A stretch of DNA of 64,000 nt from Sipunculus nudus (Eukaryota; Annelida; Sipuncula; Golfingiida; Sipunculidae): contig CM049318.1 of the NCBI GenBank assembly GCA_026874595.1, positions 42,700,456 through 42,764,455 of the forward strand, read 5' to 3'. A program made the translations under genes and the position numbers. The notes beneath the pieces were generated by a model. That model was given only the letters and a program-made list of their open reading frames with translations. It was not told the origin of the DNA and made no database searches. This document shows positions 11,406 through 22,650 of the stretch, in pieces (within the stretch, counting starts at the first letter, position 1; each line of letters opens with the position of its first letter).

Positions 11406-11575
11406 CTAAAATACCCGAGAACACAAACAATTCATCAAAAATATGTTCTTGACGTACACCAGCCATCAAAACCCTCAAAGAACAGCACACTCTGGGGCAC
11501 CTATAACGTTCATTCTTGTAGGCATTTGAGTTTGTGCGGGTAAGAGTAAGAGGGTTCGAAGTATGCAATTTCATT

Positions 11576-11578
<3 letters not shown>

Positions 11579-11628
<50 letters not shown>
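11579..11628. repeat. (TA)n microsatellite
   Basis: About 24 TA units that abut the left end of a family B mini-element. The first bases of that LTR (TGTT) appear to have been absorbed into the repeat. Confidence 0.97.
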
Positions 11629-11629
<1 letters not shown>

Positions 11630-12048
11630 CGAAGACAAATTGCTCAGGGGAAAATACTGGGCTGATCCGGGATTCGAACCCATATTGGTTGCGCACATGT
11701 CCGGCGTTCCAGCCGCCTCGCTAGAAAAGCAAGCTTCTCTAGCGAGACAGTTTGGTCCGCTTTTATGTCACCCCGTAACACACCCCTCTTAAGAGCGTTC
11801 TGATATCAGAACAGGTCTAATTATCCACGGAGTCACACTTTGGTGAGCTTTTTCCCTGGGTCACAAAGTTTACCATCTCGTCGGACGAGCCCCCATTTTG
11901 TTACGAAGACGAATTATTCAGGGGAAAATACTGGGCCCATCCGGGACCCATGTCGATGGCGCACATGTCCGGCCTTCCAACCGCTTCGCTAGAAAAGCAA
12001 GCTTCTTTAGCGAGAAAGTTCTGTCCGCTTTTATGTCACCCTGTAACA
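11625..12048 (-). mobile_element. TRIM-like mini LTR element, family B copy 1 (B1)
   Basis: The best-preserved copy, on the minus strand. Right (5') LTR is 11899-12048 (150 bp) and left (3') LTR about 11625-11780. On the minus strand the LTR begins TGTTAC(A/G)GGGTGACATAAAA and ends CTTCGTAACA. Three bases (AAA) separate the 5' LTR from a primer-binding site TGGGGGCTCGTCCG (11895 to 11882), matching 14 nt of the tRNA-Pro-type site known from murine leukaemia virus. A roughly 100-bp internal region without coding capacity ends in a purine tract AAGAGGGGTG (11790 to 11781) beside the 3' LTR. The left LTR contains a tRNA-like B-box GGTTCGAATC (11680 to 11671) and a 9-bp stem CTCGCTAGA/TCTAGCGAG. 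ATATA follows the right end and the TA repeat lies at the left, so the target was AT-rich. Total size of about 424 bp fits TRIM elements. Confidence 0.85.
11882..11895 (-). other. tRNA-Pro primer-binding site of B1
   Basis: Minus-strand TGGGGGCTCGTCCG, 3 bp inside the 5' LTR. Complementary to the 3' end of tRNA-Pro; the equivalents are 13543-13531, 18179-18168, 35483-35494 and (with indels) 35759-35778. Confidence 0.8.
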
Positions 12049-12519
12049 ATATATGCTTAACTGAAATTCTTGGAGCGAAACATAGCATTTACCTGAAATA
12101 TCAAAGACTCTACGCTAAACGATTGCAAGAGAATTGAATATAGAAGTATAAAATTTGAGAAACGACTCGGAACTGTGTTAGGTGTTCACGAACTCTGTAT
12201 CACAAAGGCCCAGTTATATTATTTAGGTGTGTACATATGCTATAACGCTTTTTGGCTGTTGCACATTTTTCACAGATGGATCTTCACAACTAAATAAAAA
12301 TATTTGTTTCCGTAACTGACGTTTTCATTTCAACTGGGGTATTCGTGATATTGACAGGATACAAGCATAAATATGATTTTTAGCTATGATCCTTGCAGCT
12401 ACCCACTTTCTATGAGAAATGCTCTTATATTTTTTCATATTATCTATAACAACTGCTTCTTTTACATATGGACATATGACGTGATTTATTTATCCTAAAC
12501 GTATGACTTAACCTGCACT
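12049..12519. other. noncoding stretch
   Basis: No ORF, RNA or repeat that I can support. Confidence 0.55.
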
Positions 12520-12780
12520 GGAGGTTCTATAAAGATCCATACAGATGGGTTCCACCAAGAACTTTTCAAAGTTTCCTGATGGACTGAGTGCAGTCCATCG
12601 TGAAGAACCTTAGGGGGTTCCTTTCAGAATCTCTAAAGACGTTCTTCATGGAACCTTGTAGGTTCCATAAAAGAATACTCGGGGGGTTCAAAAAAGAACC
12701 CCGCTTTAAAGGGTTCCAGCTGGAACCCTTAAAAGGTTTCCCACTGAGTCCACTCTGAAGCTGGAACCCTTTTTCCTTAG
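12520..12780. repeat. GGTTC/GAACC fold-back block (MITE-like)
   Basis: Dense direct and inverted copies of GGTTC/GAACC. They include a perfect hairpin GGGGTTC-6 nt-GAACCCC (12683-12702) and a perfect 22-bp palindrome at 12709-12730 whose core is GGGTTCCAGCTGGAACCC. Further motifs occur at 12524, 12548, 12606, 12617, 12650, 12661 and 12763. This looks like a fold-back or MITE-type repeat; I cannot define its ends or target duplication. Confidence 0.6.
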
Positions 12781-13204
12781 TGTTGTTGCAGGCTGGCTAT
12801 TGAGCAGGTTAAACTCAACCATCTATTAAATACTTTATATTTCCATCAAGTGTCTTTTAGTCCGATATTCACGGTGTATTGTCCGCTATTGATAGCTATC
12901 CAGGCAGGCTTGAGTTGCCCGTATTACATCTATAAACCATTGTATTAGTCAGCTAATAATCCAAAACGGAGAGTTTAATCGGTGTTTACAGCCTCGTTGG
13001 GATTAACGTGCGCAGCTGATAGGGCACGCACACATTATATTTAATTCAGGAATTCCTGATCATATCAGTAATTCATTCCTCGCGATGTTGTGTAGTCAGC
13101 TCATGCTCCTAACTCACATCCCTTCTCCTCACTTTCAGAGGAGGGTACGTACATATGAGCTACCACTGGGGTACATCAATCAATATAACTGGCTGCCCCG
13201 TAGA
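12781..13204. other. noncoding stretch
   Basis: Nothing recognisable; slightly higher GC than the surroundings. Confidence 0.5.
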
Positions 13205-14180
13205 AAATCCCCGATTCAATCAGGTAACAAGTTTGCAATGAGCTGGTAGTGACTGAATGTCGAATATTTTTCTCCAGATATGTTTAAGTTCAAGGGAATT
13301 TTTTCACTTGTCTGCTATAAAAAAAAGTACGTGTGTAAGGCTTTCCCTTTAAAAGGTCATCAAAGAATGGCAAAATTTGTTATTCACTACCGAGACAGTT
13401 TGGACCGCTTTTATGTCACCCCATAACACACCCCTCTAAAGAGCGTTCTGTTATCAGAACAAGACTAATTATCCCAGGAGTCACACTTTGATGAGCTTAT
13501 TCCTTGGGCCACAAAGTTTACCGTCACGTAGGACGAGCCCTCATTTTGTTATGAAGGTAAATTGCTCAGGGGAAATCTTCGGGCAGATCCTGGATTCGAA
13601 CCCATGTTGGTGGCGCACAAGTCCGGCGTACCGTGGCGCACACGCAAGCTTCACTAGCGAGACAGTTCGGTCCGCTTTTATGTCGTCCCGTAACAAAAAG
13701 AATCGCACAAAGAAATGGGGGTTTCGAAAAAGACGTGAGAATTTTTCCCTTGGTAAACATAAACAACATGGGTGCAACACTGCGTGCGTGATGACAATGT
13801 TGTAAGTATTATTTGTTAGATTGTATGTAGAGGCCATCTACTGTGAAAATAATTGAAAGAAATGATATGACTATAGCAAAGAGAAAGTTTATGAAAGATA
13901 CTTTATATATAGTGATGCTGAGAAAAGATCATATAAAAAAACTGTTTGTAGTTGTTAGTTGAGGGTAGTCTTATATTAACAGACACATGAAGACTCTTGC
14001 AAGCGGACACTTAACGTAAACACGGACCGGGAGCATCTAACCATAGCGGCCTCCACATTACGGAGGCTTGCATTCGAAGGAATGCAAATTTCTAGTTTGT
14101 AAATGGAATTCCTATCAGTTTAAAGATGTAGTGGTGACATGTTTTCGTGTTTCAACATCATGGAGATACTTATGATTGTA
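13205..14180 (+). repeat. diverged 1-kb duplication, copy 1
   Basis: Aligns in the same orientation with about 14545-15620. Shared landmarks are GAAAATCC near the start, CAAAGAATGGCAAAATTTGT versus CAAAGAATTGCAAATTATGC, AATCGCACAAAGAAAT, GCCATCTACTGTGAAAATAA, TTGAGGGTAGTCTTA versus TTAAGGGTAGTCTTA, and AGTTTAAAGATGT followed by ACATGTTTT. Copy 1 carries the B2 mini-element (13391-13695), absent from copy 2. No ORF is shared between the copies, so this looks like a duplicated noncoding or repeat segment. Confidence 0.7.
13391..13695 (-). mobile_element. TRIM-like mini LTR element, family B copy 2 (B2), truncated
   Basis: Minus-strand copy with a complete 5' LTR (13547-13695, 149 bp), AAA spacer, a primer-binding site TGAGGGCTCGTCC (13543 to 13531, one change from the tRNA-Pro match), an internal region, and only the first 38 bp of the 3' LTR (13391-13428). 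The LTR keeps the tRNA-like B-box (GGTTCGAATCC, 13602 to 13592), but its hairpin segment is rearranged by a local inverted GTGCGCCAC-type sequence. It sits inside copy 1 of the 1-kb duplication; copy 2 shows the corresponding unoccupied sequence near 14749. Confidence 0.82.
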
Positions 14181-14544
14181 AAGAAACCAATATACCTGTA
14201 AACTCATAAAAGTTTTCAAACGGTGGCTGTATCACTGGTTTCAGTTAATAGTGTTGACTCAAATGATCAGTACTCGTATTGAAAGCCGAGTCAATTGGTA
14301 TTAATATAGCGCTTGAATTTAAAACAATTATTTCCTTTTGAGGGAGTAAAATTCCTTTATAGGCGTTACAATCGATACTGTGATCAACGGAGATGATAGA
14401 GAACTGTGGCCGCAAATTTCACAAAAGGCTCTGTGGCCATTCTGTTTCCCGACTCAAGCGCAAAAGAGGAGAGCACACCGACGAGTCCTGTATAGAATAT
14501 TGAGGGCCAAATCAGATCTGTGAATTAATTATAAAGACTCGATG

Positions 14545-15620
14545 CTCCCGTGGAAAATCCACAGTTCTATGAGATAAACATTTTTGTAATGAGGGAATGA
14601 ATTACACATATTCTAAGCCTGATCTCTTCGTTGGGACTTTTTTCATGTGGTTCACTTAATTGCATGATATAACGATTACATGTGCTAGAATTCACGAGGA
14701 AACCCCCTCCCCTAAAAAAAGTCCGCAAAGAATTGCAAATTATGCTATTCAAGAAATCGCACAAAGAAATACGTTTTGGATAAAGATGTGAGGGATATAT
14801 AGGGTTACGAATTTTGAGTGAAATTGTTTTTGCCCGATAAACTACATGCATGGGTACGGTATCATCATGCATTGCTGGGTTGATGACAGTATAAGAGATA
14901 TAACGATTGTTTATAGATGCCATCTACTGTGAAAATAATTTGAAGAAATTATATGACTATACAAATTTAAGTTTATTAAAGAAACTTTGCATAATTGAAG
15001 CCCAGAGTACATCACAAAAAAGTATGTTTTTAGTTGTCATTTAAGGGTAGTCTTAGGTATGTTACCAGCCACATGTATTTTAGCGACGGACCTTGCACGC
15101 GAAAATGTGTACAACTAACTGGCACTGTGAAAAGACAAGCTAAGGTAAAGTGATTCAAACAGTATAAAATGTTTGTACTGAGCTTTGTAGATTGTCATTT
15201 GATAATCAGGTCTGATCGAAAACTGACAACGCTGCCAGATAAAATAAAGGTTAACTTTCTTTCAGTGCAAGTATGTGGCAAAGATTAACTCTATTATTGG
15301 CTCTTAGCATATTAACGCATAAAGCTATGTACGTAAATTATTATGATAAAGCATTATCCATTATGAGAAAGGACGAATCCTATGTCCCTGGGTAGAAGAC
15401 GCCCAGTCCTGTTCATTTGTTCTGCCAATCGCCAGGTGAGCCCGTGTTACTGAATCGTGACACTGTTTGTACATGAAACATGTACAAGTGATTTATAAGG
15501 AAATTTTGGCGGAGGTTTGAAGGCTCCGACTACAGAATCTGGTTTGTTTAAGGAATCTATATTAGTTTAAAGATGTCCTGTAACATGTTTTATTTTTCAA
15601 CGTCCCTGGAGATTGAGGAT
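14545..15620 (+). repeat. diverged 1-kb duplication, copy 2
   Basis: Partner of 13205-14180, without the B2 insertion. The 118-codon minus-strand open frame at 14567-14923 falls in it, has no counterpart in copy 1 and shows no motif. Confidence 0.68.
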
Positions 15621-18008
15621 CCTAAAAAAAATATATGTGCAGCATTTAAACATTTGTGGAGAAGATAACCATACTGTGCATCAATTATATAGATGTACAA
15701 ACCGATAAACACTAAAATGTCTCAAATATCACACCCTTTCTCAAATATAGAATTAAAAAAAATACATCATGAAAAAGTTAGTACCTGAAAATGATTTAAG
15801 TGCTGGAATATATTGTTTTGTTTGTTTTCATTATTCAGATATATAACTCTTAATACAGGAACTCAAATAAATATACTCATTATCGTTGTAAATATGTATC
15901 ATTTTGAACGTTTTGCTGCTATTTATGTAATGTGTAGGCGGAATCTAGAGGCCATACTGATAACAACATACCACCAGCGAGACCACAGCTACTCCTCCAA
16001 TCTCAGTTTATATTTATATATATATAGTGTAGGTAAAGAGTAGGAATGACACCTTTTATTTATTATAAAAAATAAGTTGGTCTATTTAAAAAGGCGACAC
16101 TCTAAGTTTTTAACTAGACTTCAACTACGGACTAATACGGCTATACCATCAATTATATATATATATATATATATTATCAAATCACAATCGAAATAAGAAG
16201 AATATAATAATAGTCAGCACCACAATCATCATTATCGCCATGGTACCGCCCTATCACTTTTATAATCATTATCATCAGCATGACTGAGTTTCAGTGTTTT
16301 ACAAAACTTAGCCATTTGACCCTCTATCTTCCAGGTTCTCATCCTAATCACTTTCTATTACCGTTACTTGCAAAGATAATATAATAACTGGCCACTTTCT
16401 AAATTTAATTACATTTTCGGCTCTAGTACAACATTAACCCTGTCATCACTCACAACCATAGCCATAACTCACAGCTACCTTCACTGAATCAATACTTCAA
16501 AGCGTACGACAAGACAACAGCCTGTCTGTCAAAGACAACACCATAGTAAACCTATTTAAGTCTGATTGAGTTTGGTACATCCAATGACATAGCAAACTTT
16601 CCCCCTTAGTTACTAACGACATCGACACCACGTGACCATCCCCTCGGTCATGTGCTCAAACGGGCTTTCCAAAATGTTCACAAAATTAAATCTAATTGGA
16701 GAGCGGCAAGATCTAATGTCAATCACCAAAGCAGCTGCTTAAATATATTTAACATGTAAAGCGTCTGTCTCTCTCAGGCCACGCCTTCTACGGACAATAA
16801 CAGACATGAATGGTTATGCGTGCTCCCACCTGTGCACTTGGTGTGCCGGGTGACTGTGGGCGCTCTGGTTGACTACAAGTACCTCTGCCTGGCAGGTCTC
16901 GTAAGTGGCATCAGTCTTGAGGAGATGCCCTACTACGTAACACTTAGACCTGCGTTCTCCAAAGAAACCGGTGACTAACGTGAGTATTTCAGTTTTATAT
17001 ACGGAATACCCGGCTCGTCCGATCAGACCCACACTGCACGACTTTTTAAATATAACCAAAGGTATGTGTTTATCTCCCGTAAGGTTCAGTTGTTTTTGTG
17101 AATTTTTTGTAAACTATTTTTTATGAATGTTCTAAACATTTATGTATACATAACGTAATACTAAACACGTGCAGAACCACATCCTTGGGGGGGGGGGGGA
17201 GAGATTCTAGGGGGTTCGGACCACCCTTTTCAGCCACTGTAACCTTTTTTCAAGGGCTTCTAACCATTTTTTTTTCTGGCCTGGACCCCCCCCCCCCCTT
17301 TTCCTTTCCTGGAAAATTTTTTTAGGTTTTGTCATTAGTCCGCCTGGGTTGGAACCCTCCTTTTTCTATTCCTGGCTCCGCCCCTAACGTGCCCTTTTCT
17401 TAATACAAATATATTAGGTAAATGTATTAAGCTGTAGACGATTAACAAGGTGTTATTTCATTTTTTGGTTTTAATCATAAACTCTCGTAAGGTAACATTA
17501 AAATATATAAAATGCTCAGGTTGGTTCTATTTTATGATCGATCCATGGCTAAGATGAGGCACTGATGAAACAAACGTATGGTATGAGGATGATGTAAGTG
17601 ATCACTGTGGTCTGACCTGTCAGGGAGAGATCGGAGGGATCTCCCGGTTTCTGCTGAGACCATTGTTCAGGCTTGGGGGGGGGGGGTGATCACAACTTCA
17701 GTTCCAGGCCCAGACCTCGCTAGGCTCGTTATCTGTCTATACTAGAGTACATAATAAGCAGATCATAATAATAACAACTCAGCTTGTAGCTTAATTTAAT
17801 TATTGCATGAGTAGCAGCATTTTGGTATCCTGGGATTGTTACCGAGGGGTATCACCCAGTGTGTTCTACACTTGATTCCGCCTGCTGTTAATTTTTCACA
17901 GCTTTGACTGTACACTCTTGAGGGGTGTTTCCATGTGCGCGTATTTGCTAATATGCGTGAAAAGTCGCTCATATGATTTTGTAACTGTGGTGTGTCACGA
18001 AGAGTTAC
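15621..18008. other. noncoding stretch with microsatellite and G/C runs
   Basis: (AT)n at 16153-16174; homopolymers G13 at 17187-17199, C13 at 17286-17298 and G12 at 17675-17686. The minus-strand 81-codon frame at 16814-17059 lies in the GC-richest part but has no recognisable motif. Confidence 0.5.
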
Positions 18009-18339
18009 GTACCAACCGCTTCGCTAGAAAGTTCGGTCCGCTTTTGTGTAACCCCGTAACACATTCCCTCTTAAGAGCGTCTGCTATCAGAACAAGACTA
18101 ATTATCCCAGGAGTCGTCACACTTTGGTGAGCTTATTCCCTGGGCCACAAAGTTAACCGCCACGTTAGACGAGCCCCCATTTTGTTACGAAGGCACATTG
18201 TTGAGGGGGGAAATCCTGGGCCGATCCGGGAGTCGAACCCAGGTCGGTGGCGCACAGGTCTGGCGTACCAACCGCTTCGCAAGCAAAGCAAGCTTAACTA
18301 GCGAGACAGTTCGGTCCGCTTTTATGTCACCCCTTAACA
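18009..18339 (-). mobile_element. TRIM-like mini LTR element, family B copy 3 (B3)
   Basis: Minus-strand copy. Complete 5' LTR 18183-18339 (157 bp); 3' LTR truncated to 18009-18061; internal region with the family hallmark words (AGTGTGACGACTCCTGGGAT, AGTCTTGTTCTGATAGC) and purine tract AAGAGGGAATG. Primer-binding site TGGGGGCTCGTC (18179 to 18168) follows an AAA spacer. The LTR holds the tRNA-like segment with B-box GGTTCGACT (18239 to 18231). After the tRNA-like part only TTT remains, where other copies have TTTT or TTTTT. The LTR ends read TGTTAAGGGG and CTTCGTAACA. Confidence 0.85.
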
Positions 18340-19839
18340 GGTGTTTCAATGTGTCTGTCAGCGTATACTCGTATGCCTGCATGGACTCAGGGATTTGGGG
18401 TAAAATGACGTCACCTCACCGTATTTTTTTGGAAGGCTTGCTCGATCGACTGAACAAATACATGTATATTAGTCTGTCAGGTCAGGCATATACGCGCACA
18501 TCGAAACGCAACTCTAGTCAGTGTGAATCGGTGTAGGAGTCCATGAGATAAATGTGCTGTTTAGAGACAATCCCATCTCACAACTGTGCATGTTTTTCCC
18601 CGTTTCAGTGGCATAATCATAAAAGGACTTTCTCGTGAGGCATTCATCCAAACCACAAGTCATGTCCATCCTTCTATAACTTTAATTCGGTACCGTTAAA
18701 TGACTGTTATTCGTAAATATATAAACGTATCTTGCCACAGACCACAGTCTACTGCGGTTCGTATCATATGTCATATTTTTACAAATGCATAATAGCCTCA
18801 CATAGGAAGAAACGATGAAAAATAAAAAATATGGCTATTTCGCAAAAAATGGAACTCATTAAGTACCTCCGCCGAGGCAGCTCATTTCCCCCATAGTCAT
18901 GGCACTGTCAGAAATGCAGCATTTTTCTTTTATAAAAAATCTGGATCCAGAAGGTGATCCGGTATCATCTTTCATTGAAAACGCAAACATAGTTTTTATC
19001 TGGAACACTGGATTATGAGATATATTGATGGATTATGAGTGATAAGGTTTACCGTGTTATGTTATATTAGTTTAACTGAATCCATACCTTAAACCAGACC
19101 AAACCCATGGGACTTTTTTATAAATAGCGGCTTATTTATGACACTTTTTCATGCATACTTCATGTCAGGAATGAGACAATCAAATTCTTTATGCGGGCGC
19201 ATTTTGTAAAAGTCGCATTCACATTGATATAAAGTTGAATTTAACGCGCCAGGTCTGTCTGTAGAAAATTATAATTTGTGTTAAATTGTTATTAATAGGG
19301 TTTATTTTAGGTCCTGGTTTACACAATTTAACATTAAGGCGTTTTCCATACTTTTACATTTAAGTATTGTTTTACATATTTTACTATAAGTTACTTTTAC
19401 ACAAATGTCATTATTAAAGGAAAGAGTGTTGATATGGAACCCGAAAACACTCAACAACACCTTCCTCCACTATCCTCGGCATTTTTTCCCTGATAACTCT
19501 CCAGTGATGTAGGACTCGAGTATATATTTTTTTAATAAATGCACTCGAAGGCCCTGGTCTCTGACTTGTACTCGGACTCGGTAGTAGGAATAGAGAAATT
19601 AGACACCCCGTCTCCACCCAGAGTCCATAAAAAATAAAGCTCTGTCACATACAATAAATAGTATGTGAACCGGACTCGACTACATCACGGATTCACCTAC
19701 CATGCAGTGGTCGAGCATTTGCAAAATATGATCACTGCTTCATCGTCTGCGACACGACCCCGACACGTTGGAGAGCTCTATAAGCGTTATTTAACCTCCC
19801 AATATACAGTATTAATAGAGACTTTCTCTACCATTTTTG
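18340..19839. other. noncoding stretch
   Basis: No supported gene; AT-rich with scattered short open frames only. Confidence 0.5.
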
Positions 19840-19870
19840 CTCTCTCTCTTTCTCTCTCTCTCTCTCTTTC
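19840..19870. repeat. (CT)n microsatellite
   Basis: CT dinucleotide run with two TTT interruptions, just before the 47-bp array. Confidence 0.95.
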
Positions 19871-19880
19871 TATAAAGAGG

Positions 19881-22020
19881 GTTGGGTTGTAACATAAGGA
19901 AGCGTTGTTAATATTTATTGCGTCCTAGCTTGAGGTGTAACATGAGGAAGCGTTGTTTATATTTATTGCGTCCTTCTTGGGTTGTAACATAAGGAAGCGT
20001 TGTTAATGTTTATTGCGTCCTTCTTGGGTTGTAACATAAGGAAACGTTGTTAATATTTATTGCGTCCTTCTTGGGTTGTAACATAAGGAAGCGTTGTTAT
20101 TGTTTATTGCGTCCTTCTTGGGTTGTAACATAAGGAAGCGTTGTTAATATTTATTGCGTCCTTCTTGGGTTGTAACATGAGGAAGCGTTGTTAATGTTTA
20201 TTGCGTCTTTCTTGGGTTGTAACATGAGGAAACGTTGTTAATATTTATTGCGTCCTGGCTTGAGTTTTAACATAAGGAAGCGTTGTTAATATTTTCTGCG
20301 TCCTAGCTGTGGTTGTAACATAAGGAAGCGTTGTTAATATTTATTGTGTCCTGGCTTGAGTTGTAACACAAGGAAGCGTTGTTAATATTTATTGAGTCCT
20401 TCTTGGGTTGTAACATAAGGAAGCTTTGCTAATATTTATTGCGTCCTTCTTGGGTTGTAACATAAGGAAGCGTTGTTAATGTTTATTGCGTCCTTCTTGG
20501 GTTGTAACATGAGGAAACGTTGTTAATATTTATTGCGTCCTTCTTGGGTTGTAACATAAGGAAGCGTTGTTAATGTTTATTGCGTCCTTCTTGGGTTGTA
20601 ACATAAGGAAGCGTTGTTAATATTTATTGCGTCCTTCTTGGGTTGTAACATAAGGAAGCGTTGTTAATGTTTATTGCGTCCAACTTGGGTTGTAACATAA
20701 GGAAACGTTGTTAATATTTATTGCGTCCTGGCTTGAGTTTTAACATAAGGAAGCGTTGTTTATATTTTCTGCGTCCTAGCTGTGGTTGTAACATAAGGAA
20801 GCGTTGTTAATATTTATTGTGTCCTTCTTAGGTTGTAACATAAGGAAGCGTTGTAAATGTTTATTGCGTCCTTCTTGGGTTGTAACATGAGGAAACGTTG
20901 TTAATATTTATTGCGTCCTTCTTGGGTTGTAACATAAGGAAGCGTTGTTAATATTTTCTGCGTCCTAGCTGTGGTTGTAACATAAGGAAGCGTTGTTAAT
21001 ATTTATTGCGTCCTTCTTGGGTTGTAACATAAGGAAGCGTTGTTAATGTTTATTGCGTCCTTCTTGGGTTGTAACATGAGGAAACGTTGTTAATATTTAT
21101 TGCGTCCTGGCTTGAGTTTTAACATAAGGAAGCGTTGTTAATATTTTCTGCGTCCTAGCTGTGGTTGTAACATAAGGAAGCGTTGTTAATATTTATTGTG
21201 TCCTGGCTTGAGTTGCAACAAAAGGAAGCGTTGTTAATATTTATTGCGTCCTTCTTGGGTTGTAACATAAGGAAGCGTTGTTAATATTTATTGCGTCCTT
21301 CTTGGGTTGTAACATAAGGAAGCGTTGTTAATGTTTATTGCGTCCTTCTTGGGTTTTAACATAAGGAAGCGTTGTTAATATTTTCTGCGTCCTAGCTGTG
21401 GTTTTAACATAAGGAAGCGTTGTTAATATTTATTGTGTCATGGCTTCAGTTGTAACATAAGGAAGCGTTGTTAATATTTATTGCATCCTTCTTGGGTTGT
21501 ATCATAAGGAAGCGTTCTTAATGTTTATTGCGTCATTCTTGGGTTGTAACATAAGGAAACGTTGTTAATATTTATTGCGTCCTTCTTGGGTCGTAACATG
21601 AGAAAGCGTTGTTAAAGTTTATTGCGTCCTTCTTGGGTTGTAACATGAGGAAACGTTGTTAATATTTTTCTTGCGTCCTAGCTGTGGTTGTAACATAGGG
21701 AAGCGTTGTTAATATTTATTGTGTCCTGGCTTGAGTTTTAACATAAGGAAGCGTTTTTAATATTTATTGCGTCCTTCTTGGGTTGTAACATAAGGAAGCG
21801 TTGTTAATATTTATTGCGTCCTAGCTGTGGTTGCAACATAAGGAACGTTGTTGATATTTATCGCGTCCTGGCTTGGGTTGTAACATAAGGAAGCGTCGTT
21901 ATTATATTTATTGCGTCCTGGCTTGGGTTGTAACATGAGGACGCGTTATTAATATTTATCGCGTCCTGGCTCGGAGTGAAACATAAGGAAGCGTTGTTAA
22001 TATTAATTTCGTCCTGGCTT
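19881..22020. repeat. 47-bp minisatellite, about 45 copies
   Basis: Unit: GGGTTGTAACATAAGGAAGC then GTTGTTAATATTTATTGCGT then CCTTCTT. Main variants differ at the junction (TTCTTGGGTTGTAAC, GGCTTGAGTTTTAAC, AGCTGTGGTTGTAAC) and at TATTTATTG versus TATTTTCTG. The block GGCTTGAGTTTTAAC...TTTTCTGCG...AGCTGTGGTTG recurs as a package at about 20253, 20727 and 21106, showing higher-order amplification of multi-unit segments. Units become more diverged at the 3' end (after about 21840). Confidence 0.95.
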
Positions 22021-22419
22021 ATTGGACAATACTCTGTGTCTATCGTCAAATATTAAATATAGAATCAGTGTAAACAAAGAGAAAGCATGACTCGGCAAGT
22101 ATTTTTTTTATATCACAGACTGGTCGTGACTTGTCATCGTGTAACAGTTGGTGTTTGTGTGAGAGCCTGCTGCTGACCCGGGCTCTGAAGTCCCATTCAC
22201 CACATTAAAGGAATGCTTCATATCAAAGAGATATAATATTTATGCAATGTAATTGATGATCAAGCTTTAATTATGTTAACAAAGACGATTCATATAATGA
22301 GACTGAGGTTTTATTCAGAGACTATGGGTGTATTCTGCTGATGTTCTAGCCGGCTGTGCTGGGGTTTTTTAATGAATGGGTAAAAGTGCTCTGTAATTCT
22401 GGCAGAGTGGCTTCGTCAC
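22021..22419. other. noncoding stretch
   Basis: No recognisable feature. Confidence 0.5.
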
Positions 22420-22650
22420 TTATAGTGCGGCCAGCAGGGAGCGGACAGGTTGTCCTGTTTCTATGCGGGGACGATCCCAGCCAGCATCAATAGCATTTCG
22501 ATTGCTGGTAAAGGGCTGCATCAGTCTGTCATGGGCTGTGTGGAAGCGAGATACCAAGTCAAACATCACGCCCAGCAAGCCCGCTGCCGGGTCGGCTGTT
22601 GACTTACCCAGCACGGCTTGACAGCCCCAGAGACTGACGCTCGGATGTTA
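22420..22650 (-). other. candidate coding exon, minus strand, unrecognised
   Basis: A local GC-rich island. On the minus strand a frame is open for more than 70 codons and reads plausibly as protein (for example KSTADPAAGLLGVMFDL, then HDRLMQPF, ending PVRSLLAAL before a stop). A GGTAAGT word on the minus strand near 22607 looks like a splice donor and would instead place an exon end there. I do not recognise the family. Composition and codon-like structure are the only support; a fragment of a transposon protein is equally possible. Confidence 0.28.

Noticed and set aside
11661-11690. tRNA gene from the GATTCGAACC T-arm
   Set aside because: There is no 5' acceptor strand or complete cloverleaf; the same sequence recurs in all family B LTRs, so it is a tRNA-derived part of the LTR.
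16814-17059. 81-codon minus ORF as a gene
   Set aside because: No recognisable motif, no splice context and no repeat support; cannot be separated from chance.
19881-22020. CRISPR array or telomere-like array
   Set aside because: Units are contiguous with no spacers, the genome is clearly eukaryotic, and the unit is not telomeric.
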